The notes: generated by a model not told the origin, from the sequence alone. A stretch of 64,000 bases of DNA from Lichenihabitans psoromatis (GCF_004323635.1 NZ_CP036515.1:1537501-1601500), one strand, 5' to 3'; counted from the stretch's first letter, positions 7,916 through 18,200 are shown. Numbers and translations: made by a program.

Positions 7916-8863
7916 ATGAAGACCGTTGTGACGATCGGTGAGATCGTCGTCGAGATCATGGCGCTCGATCGAGGCTTCGGCTTCGGCGAGCCTTTGCGCC
8001 TCTCCGGCCCCTATCCGTCGGGCGCGCCCGCGATTTTCATCGACCAGGTGGCGCGGCTCGGCCAACCCTGCGCCATCGTGAGTTGCGTCGGCGACGACGA
8101 TTTCGGGAGGATGAACCGCGCGCGCCTCGCCACCGACGGCGTGGATGTGAGCGCCATCGCGATCGATCCGGAAGCCGCGACCGGCAGCGCCTTCGTGCGC
8201 TACAGACCGGATGGCGCGCGCGATTTCGTCTTCAACATCAAGCATAGCGCCTGTGGCCTCATCGCGCTGACGGATGCCGGCAGACGCGTGATGGCGGGCT
8301 GTGACCACCTTCATGTGATGGGATCGTCGCTCTTCGCACCGGCGATCGTGGCCGCGACCGAGGCCGCGATCGAAACCGTGAAGGAGCGCGGCGGCACCGT
8401 GTCGTTCGATCCGAACGTTCGCAAGGAGATGCTGGACCTGCCCGGTATGCGCGAGGCCTTCGGGCGGGTGCTGGCCAAGACCGATCTCTTTTTGCCGAGC
8501 GGCCCGGAGCTCTTTCTCTTTGCGGACGCGGCCGACGAGATGGAAGCGGCTCAGGCGATCCTGACCGGGGGTGTCTCCTGCATCGTCGTCAAACAGGGCG
8601 CCGACGGGGCCCGCTGCCATGTCGCGGGCCGCGTCATCGACCAGCCGGCGTTCACGGCGCGCGAGATCGATCCGACCGGGGCAGGGGACTGCTTCGGCGC
8701 GACCTTCGTGACGGCATGGCTGCGCGGCTGGCCGCTGGAGCGAGCCTTGGCGCTCGCCGCGGCAAGCGGCGCCCGAGCGGTCGAGCGACAAGGGCCGATG
8801 GAGGGCGTCTCGACGCTGGACGACCTCGAGCGGCTTGTTGAAGGCGCACCCGCGTCGACTTAG
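7916..8863 (+). CDS. PfkB-family carbohydrate kinase
   Basis: 315 residues. Ribokinase fold: GAPAIFIDQVARLGQPCAIVSCVGDDDFGRMNR at the N-terminus (PfkB signature 1 region), FDPNVRKEML, LPSGPELFLF, VVKQGADGARCH and the signature-2 catalytic DPTGAGDCFGATF. Members phosphorylate ketoses, ketose phosphates, KDG or nucleosides. Beside a LacD-type aldolase the simplest reading is a 1-phosphotransferase acting on a ketose-6-phosphate, or a KDG-like kinase. Last gene of the tight sugar operon. Confidence 0.92.
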   Translation: MKTVVTIGEIVVEIMALDRGFGFGEPLRLSGPYPSGAPAIFIDQVARLGQPCAIVSCVGDDDFGRMNRARLATDGVDVSAIAIDPEAATGSAFVRYRPDGARDFVFNIKHSACGLIALTDAGRRVMAGCDHLHVMGSSLFAPAIVAATEAAIETVKERGGTVSFDPNVRKEMLDLPGMREAFGRVLAKTDLFLPSGPELFLFADAADEMEAAQAILTGGVSCIVVKQGADGARCHVAGRVIDQPAFTAREIDPTGAGDCFGATFVTAWLRGWPLERALALAAASGARAVERQGPMEGVSTLDDLERLVEGAPAST

Positions 8864-8956
8864 CGCTTCGTCTCCTCACGAGGCGGGTTCGCCCGGGCCT
8901 TGTGCCCTCGTGTCGGTCACGCCACTTTCAAAGCTTGGGGATGGTCTCCTGTTCCG

Positions 8957-10210
8957 GTGCCAGCGAGGCCTGCTTTGCTTTTGATGATCTTCGTGGCCGC
9001 AACCTTGGCCTGGGCCGGTCTAGCGTTCTATCTTTCGGCGCGGCAGGTCGCGCATGTGCGTCGCCATCGGGACATCGTTCCCTTTGACTTTGCCGCAGCC
9101 GTCTCGCTCGACGAGCACCACAAGGCAGCCGATTACACGATCGCCCGCGAGCATCTCGCCCGGGTCGAGACGGTGCTGGATGTCGCCATCTCGCTCGCCT
9201 GGGTGTTCGGCGGCATCGGCCTGCTCTATGGGGCCCTCTCGACGCTCCTGCCGCCCTCGCTCGGGCGAGGGGTCGCGTTCCTGGTTGCCACGGCCGCGAT
9301 CGGTACGCTGCTCAGCCTTCCGCTCGCGCTCTACAAGGCATTCGTGATCGAGCAGCGGTTCGGGTTCAACCGCATCAGCCTCCGCGTCTTCGTGATCGAT
9401 CGGCTCAAGAGCGCGGCGATCGGGCTCGTCGTTTCCGTGCCGCTGCTCTTCGCCGCGCTCTGGGCCATGCGGAGCTTTACCGGTCTGTGGTGGTTGTGGG
9501 TGTGGCTCGCGCTGGTCGCGTTGATGATCCTCGCGCCGACGCTTTACGTGCGGCTGATCGCGCCGCGGTTCAATCAATTTACCCCGCTCGAGGATGGAGC
9601 GATGCGGGCCCGGATTGAAGATTTGCTCGCCAAATCGGGGTTCCGCTCCTCCGGCCTCTTCACCATGGACGCGTCGCGGCGCACCGCGCATGGCAATGCC
9701 TATTTCATCGGCTTCGGCCGATCCAAGCGGATCGTGCTGTTCGATACGCTGCTGGCCAAAAGTTCACCCGAAGAGGTCGAGGCCGTGATCGCCCACGAAC
9801 TCGGGCATTTCCGTCACCGGCATGTGCTGTTCGGGCTAGCGCAGGGAGCGTTGACGACGCTGATCGGCCTGGCGGCCTTCGGATGGTTGTGCAAGCAGGC
9901 GTGGTTGTTGCCCGCCTTTGGGATCGAGCAGAGCGACGATGCGTTGCGCCTGTTCGTTTGCATGCTGCTCGCATCGGTGGTCGGGCCGCTGATGTCGCCG
10001 CTTGGCAACTGGATCTCGCGGCGCAACGAGTTTCAAGCCGACGATTATGCCCGTCAGGCCGTAGGGGCGGCTCCGATGATCAGCGCCTTGACCAATCTGG
10101 CGCGCGACAATGCCTCGACGCTGACGCCCGATCCGGTTTACGCTTTGGCGCATTATTCGCACCCGCCGGTTCCGATCCGGGTGCGTCACTTGCGGGCCGG
10201 GGAAGCTTGA
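8957..10210 (+). CDS. M48-family (Ste24/HtpX-like) membrane zinc endopeptidase
   Basis: About 417 residues with the GTG start used here; other starts (TTG 8900, ATG 8984) are possible because no clear ribosome site is seen. Five or more membrane segments flank the zinc site HELGHFRHRH (HExxH at about 280-284) with the third ligand in the downstream NEFQADDYA motif. The N-terminal region (LAFYLSARQVAHVRRHR) is the Peptidase_M48 N domain of CAAX-protease-1 (Ste24) relatives. Bacterial members are thought to clear damaged membrane proteins; no prenylation substrate is suggested. Stand-alone gene after the sugar operon. Confidence 0.88.
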   Translation: MPARPALLLMIFVAATLAWAGLAFYLSARQVAHVRRHRDIVPFDFAAAVSLDEHHKAADYTIAREHLARVETVLDVAISLAWVFGGIGLLYGALSTLLPPSLGRGVAFLVATAAIGTLLSLPLALYKAFVIEQRFGFNRISLRVFVIDRLKSAAIGLVVSVPLLFAALWAMRSFTGLWWLWVWLALVALMILAPTLYVRLIAPRFNQFTPLEDGAMRARIEDLLAKSGFRSSGLFTMDASRRTAHGNAYFIGFGRSKRIVLFDTLLAKSSPEEVEAVIAHELGHFRHRHVLFGLAQGALTTLIGLAAFGWLCKQAWLLPAFGIEQSDDALRLFVCMLLASVVGPLMSPLGNWISRRNEFQADDYARQAVGAAPMISALTNLARDNASTLTPDPVYALAHYSHPPVPIRVRHLRAGEA

Positions 10211-10268
10211 CCGGCTCCCCGCGATGCTCGGGTGTTGTCTTGGTCGCCGCCGCTCGCCAATCGCCGGT

Positions 10269-10481
10269 TTAGTGGCTGGCCCGCGCGGTCTGGTGGTGGT
10301 TTGAAACCGCAGCGGTGGCCTGCTGTTCGGTCGGGAAATGGCCGATCACGAGGCCGCCGCGCGAGGTCGCACGCCATGTTTGCTCGTGCTGCGCGACCGT
10401 TCCGATCCACACCTGATTGTCATGGATCATCTGGCTGCCTGCGGCCGTCGCGGTCGTGTCGGCTTGGTTTTGCTGGTTCAT
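10269..10481 (-). CDS. Small hypothetical protein (70 aa)
   Basis: Not recognised. Starting at MNQQNQADTT it is a soluble, Gln/Thr/Ala-rich protein with a central VWIGTVAQHEQTWRATSRGGLVIGHFPTEQQATAA, possibly a small beta-rich fold. Another ATG nine codons upstream exists. Convergent with the M48 gene. Coding status rests on sensible composition only; no ribosome site is clear (AAGGGG 10 nt upstream). Confidence 0.45.
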   Translation of the reverse strand: MNQQNQADTTATAAGSQMIHDNQVWIGTVAQHEQTWRATSRGGLVIGHFPTEQQATAAVSNHHQTARASH

Positions 10482-10824
10482 CGGAGGAGGCCCCTTGTTG
10501 AGCAGCATCGACCGAGATCGACCCTGCCAGACTCATGAAAAACCAGAGCACGGCCGTGGCTCGTTCTCTTTGACTGAGATTAAGCCATGATCCGCGCCCG
10601 CTGCGCGTGGTGTCGAACGACTGAGGTCGGAGACGGTATCTTCTGTCAGAGGACCGCCGATGGTCAAGGGTTGCGGGCCAAAGATTATGCGCCGACGATC
10701 AATCGGTGAGCGGCCTTGCCCGCTTATGATCCTGCAAAGGCCGCATCGCGTTGCATTGCAACAATCTGGCGCCAATTTCGTAATCTGGTTACGGCAAGCA
10801 TTTGGCACACCACGCGAGACCAGC
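10482..10824. other. Intergenic region of about 340 bp
   Basis: No convincing gene. It holds a perfect 13-bp inverted repeat GTTGCATTGCAAC at 10750-10762, 63 bp before the maiA start, which could be an operator for the GST/Old Yellow Enzyme pair. The rest shows nothing recognisable. Confidence 0.5.
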
Positions 10825-11490
10825 ATGACCTCAGAGCAGCCTCTCGAACTTTTTTCGTTCTGGCGCACCTCGGCGGTCTATCGCGTGCGGGTCGCGCTCA
10901 GCCTCAAGGGGCTCCAGGAAAAAGAGACCATCATCGATCTCGATGCGGGTCAGCAACGCAGTGATGCCTTCTTGGCCATCAACCCGCTTGCGGCCATTCC
11001 GGCTCTGGTGGTCGCCGGTCAAACGACGCTGACGCAATCGACGGCGATCCTCGAATATCTCGACGAGACAACGCCCGAGCCGCCGCTGTTGCCCGCCGAT
11101 GCACTTGGTCGGGCGCGCGTCCGGTCCATCGCGGCCATGCTGGTGGCCGACACGCATCCGTTCGTGACGCCTCGGGTCAAACGCTACCTGACCACGACTG
11201 GCGGTTTCGACGATGCGGCGTGGCGTGCCTGGCAGATTCAATGGTTCACCACCGGACTTCAAGCCGTCGACAAGCGGCTCAGCGCCGAGCCGGAGACCGG
11301 TCGCTTCTGCCATGGCGACAGTGTGACCCTCGCGGATATCTGCCTCGCCAGCATCCCGGCCGTCATGCAGGTGTTCAAGATTTCTGTTGCCGATATTCCA
11401 ACGGTCGACCGGATCGTCGCGTCCTGCAACGCGTTGCCGGCCTTCGCCGAGGCCGACCCGTACAAGCAGGTCGGCGCGCCCGCCCGCTAA
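10825..11490 (+). CDS. maiA: Maleylacetoacetate isomerase / zeta-class glutathione S-transferase
   Basis: 221 residues. Zeta-class GST signature at the N-terminus, SFWRTSAVYRVRVALSLKG, containing the active-site serine region; NPLAAIPALVV and QSTAILEYLDE form the glutathione site; the C-terminal helical domain has FCHGDSVTLADICLASIPAVMQVFKI. MaiA isomerises maleylacetoacetate to fumarylacetoacetate in tyrosine/homogentisate breakdown using glutathione. No homogentisate genes lie nearby, so a general electrophile-detoxifying role together with the downstream Old Yellow Enzyme is also possible. ATG chosen to give the normal family N-terminus. Confidence 0.85.
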   Translation: MTSEQPLELFSFWRTSAVYRVRVALSLKGLQEKETIIDLDAGQQRSDAFLAINPLAAIPALVVAGQTTLTQSTAILEYLDETTPEPPLLPADALGRARVRSIAAMLVADTHPFVTPRVKRYLTTTGGFDDAAWRAWQIQWFTTGLQAVDKRLSAEPETGRFCHGDSVTLADICLASIPAVMQVFKISVADIPTVDRIVASCNALPAFAEADPYKQVGAPAR

Positions 11491-11544
11491 CCCCTGCCAC
11501 CCATCCCAACGGGCGATGCCCTTCTCCTCTCTCTGGATCCCTCG

Positions 11545-12654
11545 ATGACCGATCAGACCACATCCACGCTGTTCCAGCCCTTTGCGCTGGGCGATCTCAC
11601 TCTGAAAAACCGCGTCGTCATGGCGCCTTTGACCCGCAGCCGCTCCAGCGATGCCGGTGTCGTGCCGCCTTATGCCGCCGATTATTACGCGCAACGCGCC
11701 ACGGCGGGCCTCATCGTGTCGGAGGCGACCAACATCTCGTCCCAGGCGCGAGGTTACGCGCTGACGCCGGGCATTTGGACGCCCGCCCAGGTTGAGGCAT
11801 GGCAGACCGTGACCCGCGCGGTTCATCAGGCAGGCGGCAAAATGGTGTTGCAGCTTTGGCATACGGGCCGGATCTCGCATCCGAGCCTGCATGACGGAGC
11901 CTTGCCGGTTGCGCCCTCCGCCATCAAGCCGGCCGGACAGGCCTTTACCAACAGCGGCATGCAGGATCATGTCGTGCCGCGCGCTCTTGAGACCGACGAG
12001 ATCCCGGCGATCGTCGAGGATTACCGGCATGCCGCGCAATGCGCCAAGGATGCAGGCTTTGACGGCGTCGAGATCCACTCGGCCAACAACTATCTGCTCG
12101 AGCAGTTCATCCGCGACAGCACCAATAAACGCACCGACCGCTACGGCGGCAGCGTCGAGAACCGCCTGCGGTTTCCGCTCGAGGTCGTCACGGCCGTGAC
12201 AACGGTCTGGGGCGGCGGCGATCGGGTCGGGATCCGCATCTCGCCCGGCACCACGATGCCGGGGGAAGCGCCGCTCGATAGCGACCCGATGGGGACCTAC
12301 GGGACCTATATCGATGCGCTGTCGGCGCATGGTCTGGTCTACATCCACGATATCGAGGGCGTGACCCAGATGAGCCGCGACCCCAACGGCATTGATTATC
12401 CGGCCCTGCGGAAGCGCTTCAAGGGCGCCTATATTGCCAACAACAACTACGATCGTGCGCTGGCCGACAAGACCCTCGAGGAGGGCAATGCCGATTTGAT
12501 CAGCTTCGGCCGGCCGTTTATCGCCAATCCGGATCTCGTGGATCGTCTGCGGAACGGCGACCCGCTCGCCGAAGCCCCCAAGGCTTATTGGTATGGCGGG
12601 GACCAGACGGGCTATTCCGATTGGCCGGGCATGAACGGTCAGATCAAAGGCTAG
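11545..12654 (+). CDS. Alkene reductase, Old Yellow Enzyme family (NemA-like)
   Basis: 369 residues. FMN-dependent TIM barrel: LKNRVVMAPLTRSRS at the N-terminus, QLWHTGRISHP with substrate-binding residues, GFDGVEIHSANNYLLEQFIRDSTNKRTDRYGGSVENR, and the C-terminal phosphate-binding LISFGRPFIANPDLVDRL. Family members reduce alpha,beta-unsaturated carbonyls, N-ethylmaleimide and nitro-esters with NAD(P)H. Follows maiA by 54 bp, so the pair forms a likely electrophile-detoxification unit. Confidence 0.92.
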   Translation: MTDQTTSTLFQPFALGDLTLKNRVVMAPLTRSRSSDAGVVPPYAADYYAQRATAGLIVSEATNISSQARGYALTPGIWTPAQVEAWQTVTRAVHQAGGKMVLQLWHTGRISHPSLHDGALPVAPSAIKPAGQAFTNSGMQDHVVPRALETDEIPAIVEDYRHAAQCAKDAGFDGVEIHSANNYLLEQFIRDSTNKRTDRYGGSVENRLRFPLEVVTAVTTVWGGGDRVGIRISPGTTMPGEAPLDSDPMGTYGTYIDALSAHGLVYIHDIEGVTQMSRDPNGIDYPALRKRFKGAYIANNNYDRALADKTLEEGNADLISFGRPFIANPDLVDRLRNGDPLAEAPKAYWYGGDQTGYSDWPGMNGQIKG

Positions 12655-12655
12655 C

Positions 12656-12682
12656 CTGAATCGACCCGGGTTCCGGGTTCAG
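12656..12682. terminator. Hairpin between convergent genes
   Basis: CTGAA...TTCAG outer arms enclosing CCCGG-GTT-CCGGG (12665-12677). It spans the 24 bp between the Old Yellow Enzyme stop and the SDR stop, and could act in both directions. There is no T-tract, so termination strength is uncertain. Confidence 0.45.
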
Positions 12683-13446
12683 CGAACCCCGAGGCCCGCC
12701 AAGAGACCACCATCGATGACATGATCCGAGCCGGTGATGAAACCGGCTCGCGATGATGCCAAAAAGGCGATGAGATCGGCCACCTCGTCGGCCTCGCCGA
12801 TCCGGCCGATCGGATGGGCGGCCCCAAACCGGGCGAAGACCGCCTCGACGTCGGCCTCGGGTCCGTCGAGTGTGCGGGCCGCGAGTTCGAGGATGGGCGT
12901 GCGGACCGAGCCAGGGCTGACCGACAGGACACGGATGCGATCCCCGGCGAAATCGAGAGCCATGGCGCGAGTCAGCGCGTGGATCGCACCCTTCGAGGCC
13001 ACATAGGCGGCCACGCCCTGCTGGCAGGCATGGCCCTGAACGCTCGACACGTTGACGATCGCACCGCCGCCGCGCTTCCGCATCTCCGGTACGCCGAAAT
13101 GCGCCGTCAGGTGGATCGACCCGACATTGACGGCCAGACAGCGGGCGAAAATCTCCGGGCTCGTCGTCACCGCATCACCATAGGGATGCACGGCCGCCGA
13201 ATTGACCACGATGTCGAGGCCGCCGAAGCGCGTCACGATATCGGCCATCGCTGCTTCGACCTCTTGCGGAACGGAGACGTCGGTCCGGCGAACCGCGATC
13301 CCCGCGTCGACCAGAGCCGCATTGCCGAGCTCGTCGATGCCGAGGGCCAGAACGTCGGCCCCGAGCGCGGCGAACCGCAAGGCTGTCGCGCGCGCGATCC
13401 CGGTCGTGCCGGTCACCAAGGCTATTTTGCCGTTGAGTTCGATCAT
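12679..13446 (-). CDS. SDR-family oxidoreductase
   Basis: 255 residues from the ATG at 13446, which gives the standard MIELNGKIALVTG beginning; a longer reading to 13512 lacks support. Rossmann motif reads TGTTGIARAT, so the third glycine of TGxxxGxG is replaced by alanine. Other hallmarks are intact: VVNSAAVHPYGD, SSVQGHACQQGVAAYVASKGA (Ser, Tyr, Lys) and VSPGSVRTPI. The C-terminus (SSRAGFITGSDHVIDGGLLAGLG) is typical of FabG-like classical SDRs. Substrate unknown. Divergent from the phosphate transporter gene. Confidence 0.88.
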   Translation of the reverse strand: MIELNGKIALVTGTTGIARATALRFAALGADVLALGIDELGNAALVDAGIAVRRTDVSVPQEVEAAMADIVTRFGGLDIVVNSAAVHPYGDAVTTSPEIFARCLAVNVGSIHLTAHFGVPEMRKRGGGAIVNVSSVQGHACQQGVAAYVASKGAIHALTRAMALDFAGDRIRVLSVSPGSVRTPILELAARTLDGPEADVEAVFARFGAAHPIGRIGEADEVADLIAFLASSRAGFITGSDHVIDGGLLAGLGVR

Positions 13447-13682
13447 TGCGTTCGCCTCGCTCCAGGCCGGTCCCTTGGTGCTCGCGCGCAGAAGTGCCTC
13501 AAGCTTTGGCACGGTTCAAGCGGCGATGCGTGTGTCGGCTGCAACGCATGCGTGTTTGTCGTCAAACCTTCACCGGGAAAATCTAAGGCACTTTGGTTGA
13601 GTTTGGCCGGAAGTGCGAGACCGCGTTCCCCTAGGCCATGCCCTGTGGACGGTTGCGTCGGCCGTATTTTTAAGGAGAGGCC

Positions 13683-15062
13683 ATGCTCGCTGCCCTCACG
13701 TCCGGTTCCACCGCAGCTTTCGTCCTGATGATCGGCTGCCTCATCCTGGTGTTGGCTTTCGAGTTTTCCAACGGCTTCCACGATACGGCCAATGCCGTCG
13801 CCACGGTCATCTACACCAAGTCGCTGAAGCCGACCGTTGCGGTCGTCTGGTCCGGGCTGATGAATTTCGCCGGCGTGCTGCTCGGCGGCATTGCGGTCGC
13901 CTATGCGCTCGTCGAACTCATTCCGCCGGATGTGCTGTCCCCACCCGGAGGTGGGCTGGCGATCGGCATGCTGGCGGCGCTGTTCGTCACGGCGCTCGTC
14001 TGGAACGTCGCCACCTGGGCGTTTGGCATTCCGAACTCGAGCTCGCATGCGTTGATCGGCGCTCTCGTCGGTGTCGCGATCGAGAATGCGCTGGTGCGCG
14101 GCCGCGACCTGCACAGCGGCGTCGACTGGAATCAAGTGTGGAGCGTGCTTCTCTCCCTATTGGTCTCGCCCGTTCTCGGCTTCGTCTTCTCGCTGCTGCT
14201 CTTCTACGTCATCAAGGCGCTGATCCACGACAAAGCGCTCTACACGGTGCCGGAGGAGGGCAAGCCGCCGGTTTGGTGGATGCGCGGCTTGCTCATTCTG
14301 ACCTGCACTGGCGTGAGTTTCTCGCACGGGACGAACGACGGGCAGAAGAGCATCGGCCTGATCATGCTGACCGTGATCGGTCTCGCGCCTGCCGTCTATG
14401 CGATCAACCAGGACATCAAACCCGAGGCCATCCAGCATCTGTCGCAAGCCATGCCGCAGGCCGCCGATCTGATCGGCCGGTTCGGCGACGACCAGAAGCA
14501 ACTCGGTGTCGAGGCCGCCAAAAAGCTCGGGGAGACCTTGGGCAAGGCCAAGCAGATCACCGACATCCCGGATGCCGAGCGCATCGCGACCCGGAACGAT
14601 CTTAACCGCACCATCTCCGAACTGCATACGGTCAGTGAGACCAAGGAGGCGCCGGACGACGCCAAGAAATCCGCCAAGAGCATCGGCAAGGACCTGTCCA
14701 CGGCGGTGCAATATGTGCCGTGGTGGGTGCGGATTCTGAGCGCCGTGTGCCTCGGCCTTGGGACGATGGTCGGCTATAAACGCATCGTGGAGACGCTCGG
14801 CGAACGCATCGGCAAGGAGCATCTCGTTCCGGCGCAGGGCGCATCCGCCGAATTGGTCGCCGCCGTGTTGATCGGGGGCGCGGGCATCACCGGTTTCCCG
14901 GTGAGCACCACCCATGTGGTGACGGCCGGTATCGCCGGCACGATGGTGGGTTCCGGGTCCGGTATTCAGCCTGCAACGCTGTGGCAGATTGGCACGGCTT
15001 GGCTCCTCACCCTGCCGGCCACAATGCTGATGTCCGGTCTCATTCTTTACGTTCTCTCCTAA
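13683..15062 (+). CDS. PiT-family inorganic phosphate transporter
   Basis: 459 residues with about ten membrane segments and a large charged cytoplasmic loop at roughly residues 245-340. Both inverted-repeat signatures of the PHO-4 family are present: SNGFHDTANAVATVIYTKSL near residue 27 and FSHGTNDGQKSIGLIML in the middle, plus FGIPNSSSHALIG and FPVSTTHVVTAGI. PiT proteins carry metal-phosphate with protons or sodium. Preceded by a good ribosome site (AAGGAGAGG). No pho box was recognised in the 236-bp divergent region upstream. Confidence 0.94.
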   Translation: MLAALTSGSTAAFVLMIGCLILVLAFEFSNGFHDTANAVATVIYTKSLKPTVAVVWSGLMNFAGVLLGGIAVAYALVELIPPDVLSPPGGGLAIGMLAALFVTALVWNVATWAFGIPNSSSHALIGALVGVAIENALVRGRDLHSGVDWNQVWSVLLSLLVSPVLGFVFSLLLFYVIKALIHDKALYTVPEEGKPPVWWMRGLLILTCTGVSFSHGTNDGQKSIGLIMLTVIGLAPAVYAINQDIKPEAIQHLSQAMPQAADLIGRFGDDQKQLGVEAAKKLGETLGKAKQITDIPDAERIATRNDLNRTISELHTVSETKEAPDDAKKSAKSIGKDLSTAVQYVPWWVRILSAVCLGLGTMVGYKRIVETLGERIGKEHLVPAQGASAELVAAVLIGGAGITGFPVSTTHVVTAGIAGTMVGSGSGIQPATLWQIGTAWLLTLPATMLMSGLILYVLS

Positions 15063-15198
15063 GCGGTCCCGCCTCGCCGAGCGGCGTTGGGCAATGTCCC
15101 ATGCCGCTCCTCAGGACGGGCAGCGAAGGTCGGGTCAGGACGATGCCGAACCAAGCTATAGCTCAGCCCCTGTGACACCCTGCCGTCGCAACGCTTCC

Positions 15199-15219
15199 GC
15201 TCCAAACTCGTTCTGGAGC
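15199..15219 (+). promoter_or_regulatory. Small hairpin in the RND leader
   Basis: GCTCCA and TGGAGC with a 9-nt loop, ending directly before the GGGAG ribosome site (15221-15225) of the RND permease. It could modulate translation, but a 6-bp stem may be chance. Confidence 0.25.
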
Positions 15220-15232
15220 CGGGAGTTCAGCT

Positions 15233-18200
15233 ATGGGTCTCGTCCTTTACGCGCTCAAATTCCGCATCTCGTTCTACGTTCTCTCGGTCCTGATCGTTCT
15301 GGCCGGGGTCGGGGCCTGTATCGTCATGCCCAAAGACGTTTTGCCGAATGTCGACATTCCGGTCGTCATCGTGGTGTGGACCTACAACGGTCTCGACACG
15401 ACCGATATGACCCAGCGGATCACGACCTATAGCGAATTCTCGCTCTCCAATAACGTCAACAACATCCGCCGGATGGAAAGCACGACCATTCCGGGTACCG
15501 CAATCGAGCGGGTTTATTTCGACCAGAACGTCAGCGTCGACCTCGCGATCGCCCAAGTCGTTTCGGCCATGAATTCGATTCGCGCCGCCATGCCGCCCGG
15601 CGTTCAGCCACCCGTCGTCATGCGCTTCTCGGCGTCGTCGGTGCCGGTCATCCAACTCTCTCTCTCGTCGGCGGTCGAAAGCGCCGCCAAGGTCTACGAT
15701 TACGGGCAATATCGTATCCGGCAGACCCTCACGCAGGTGCCGGGCGCGACATTGCCCAACCCCTACGGTGGCGCGCCACGTCAGGTGATGGTGGATCTCG
15801 ACCTGCATGCGTTACAGGGCTACGGACTGACCCCGAACGATGTGGCGAGTGCCATGACGGCGCAAAATCTGACTGTGCCGTCCGGCCTCTCCAAGATCGG
15901 CGAGACGCAATATCCCATTCGGCTCAACGCCTCGCCCGATACGGTGGACGCGCTGAACGACGTGCCGATCAAGGTCGTTAACGGCTCGCCCGTTCTGGTG
16001 CGCGACGTCGCCCATGTGCGCGATGGATCGCCACCACAACTCAATATCGTGCGGACGGACGGCAGCCACTCGGTGCTGACGACGATTCTGAAAAACGGCA
16101 ATGCCTCGACCCTGACGGTCGTCAATTTGGTCAAGCAGTTCCTGCCGCAGATGCGGGCCGCGGCCCCGAAGGGCCTTTCGATCAAGCCACTGTTTGATCA
16201 ATCGGTGTTCGTGTCGGGGGCAATCTCGGACGTGATCCGCGAAGCGTTGACCGCAGCGGCCCTCACAGGCTTGATGATCCTGCTGTTCTTGGGCTCATGG
16301 CGCTCGACCCTGATCGTGCTCGTCTCGATCCCGCTCTCGATCCTGACGTCGCTCGCGATCCTCGCGGCCTTGGGTGAAACCATCAACATCATGACGCTCG
16401 GCGGTGTCGCCCTGGCGGTAGGTATCCTGGTCGACGATGCGACCGTCGCGATCGAAAACACCTACCGGCTGATGGAGGAAGGCGAGAGCTTCCGCGACTC
16501 CGTCGTCGACGGCGCCACGGGGATCGCCAAACCGGCGCTCATTTCGACGCTTGCGATCTGTTCCGCCTTCGTGTCGGTGTTGTTTCTGACCGATACGCCA
16601 AAATATCTGTTCACGCCGCAGGCGCTCGCGGTCGTCTTCGCCATGCTGGCCTCCTACCTGCTGTCGCGCACGCTGGTGCCGATCATGATCGATGTGCTGA
16701 TCCGCTCGGAATATGCGGCCAAGCATAAGGGGAAGCTCGAGGACGAAACCGCGAGCAAGACCGAAGGCGATGTGCCGGCGACCAACACCGAGGATCACAA
16801 TGAGGATGAGCGCCCCGGCATCCTGGCGCGGACCGGATCTGCCGTGGTGCATGGGCTGAGCCGGCCGTGGGCTTGGATCAAGCGGATGCTGGCGCGACCG
16901 GCCGGGGCCGTCGGGACATTCTTGTTCCGCTGCCAGGCCGCCTTCGAGCGTGGGTTCACCCGGTTTCATCGGGGCTATCTCGGCCTGCTCAACGGCGTCA
17001 TGGACAACCGGGTCGTGACCTTCGCCGTCGTCGGGGTCATCTTTGTGGTCAGTGCCGTCCTGTTCCAATTCGTCGGTCAGGATTATTTCCCGCAAGTCGA
17101 TGGCAGTGGCATGACCCTGCATATCCGGACGCGACCCGGCCTTCGAATTGAAGCCGCCGAACAGACCTTCGCGGCGATCGAACAAACAGTGCGCCAGCAG
17201 ATCCCACCGCATGATCTCGGGCTGATCCTGGACAATATCGGGCTGCCGGCCAGCAACTATAATTTCGCGTTCGGCGATGGATCCTTCGTGTCTTACAACG
17301 ACGGACAGATGCTGATCTCGCTGAATGAGGGGCATGCGCCGTCATCGGTTTACATGAAGAAGCTGCGGGCCGTGTTGCCGCAACTCTATCCAGATACCCT
17401 GTTTTACTTCCAACCGTCGGATATGATCACGCAAATCCTCGATTTCGGCTTCATCACGCCGATCGATGTTCAGGTGAACGGGCGCAATCAGCAGAAGGAT
17501 CTCGAGGTCGCCAAGACGATCGAGCGTCGGATGCGAGCGATCCCCGGAGCGGCCGACGTGCATATCCAGCAGATCACCGACGCGCCCGAATTTTTCGTCG
17601 ATGTCGACCGCAAGCTCGCTTCGGAGCTCAATCTGACCGAGCAACAGATCGCCAATGCGATGAATATTTCGCTATCGGGAAGCTATCAGGTCAATCCGAA
17701 CTTCTGGACCGATCCGAAGACCGGAATCCCCTATCAGCTTTGGGTGCAGACGCCGGAATATCGGAACGCCTCGCTGTCCGACCTGCAGAATACACCGCTG
17801 CTCGTGAGCGGTACGACTGGCATGGGCCAGCAACCGCTGGTCAGCCAACTCTCGAGCGTGGCGACTCTGCGCCGACAGCCCGAGCAGACCATGGTCAGCC
17901 ATGTGAATACCCAGCCCACCTATGACATCTATGCCAGCGCGCAAGATCGTGACCTTGGCGCCATCAAAGGCGATATCGCCAAGATCGTCGAGGAGGAGCA
18001 GGCGAAGCTTCCAGCACCAGACAAGATCACCGTTCGTGGTCAGATCGAGGCCATGGATAACTCGTTCCAAAGCATCGAGATCGGTTTGGGCATCGCGCTG
18101 ATCGCGGTCTATCTGCTGATGGCGATCAATTTCCAAAGCTGGGGCGACCCGTTCGTGATCCTTTGTGCGCTGCCGGTGGCGTTCTGCGGCATCATCCTCA

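Noticed and set aside
10825..12654. Homogentisate pathway locus
   Set aside because: Only a MaiA-type GST is present; no HmgA or fumarylacetoacetase adjoins it.
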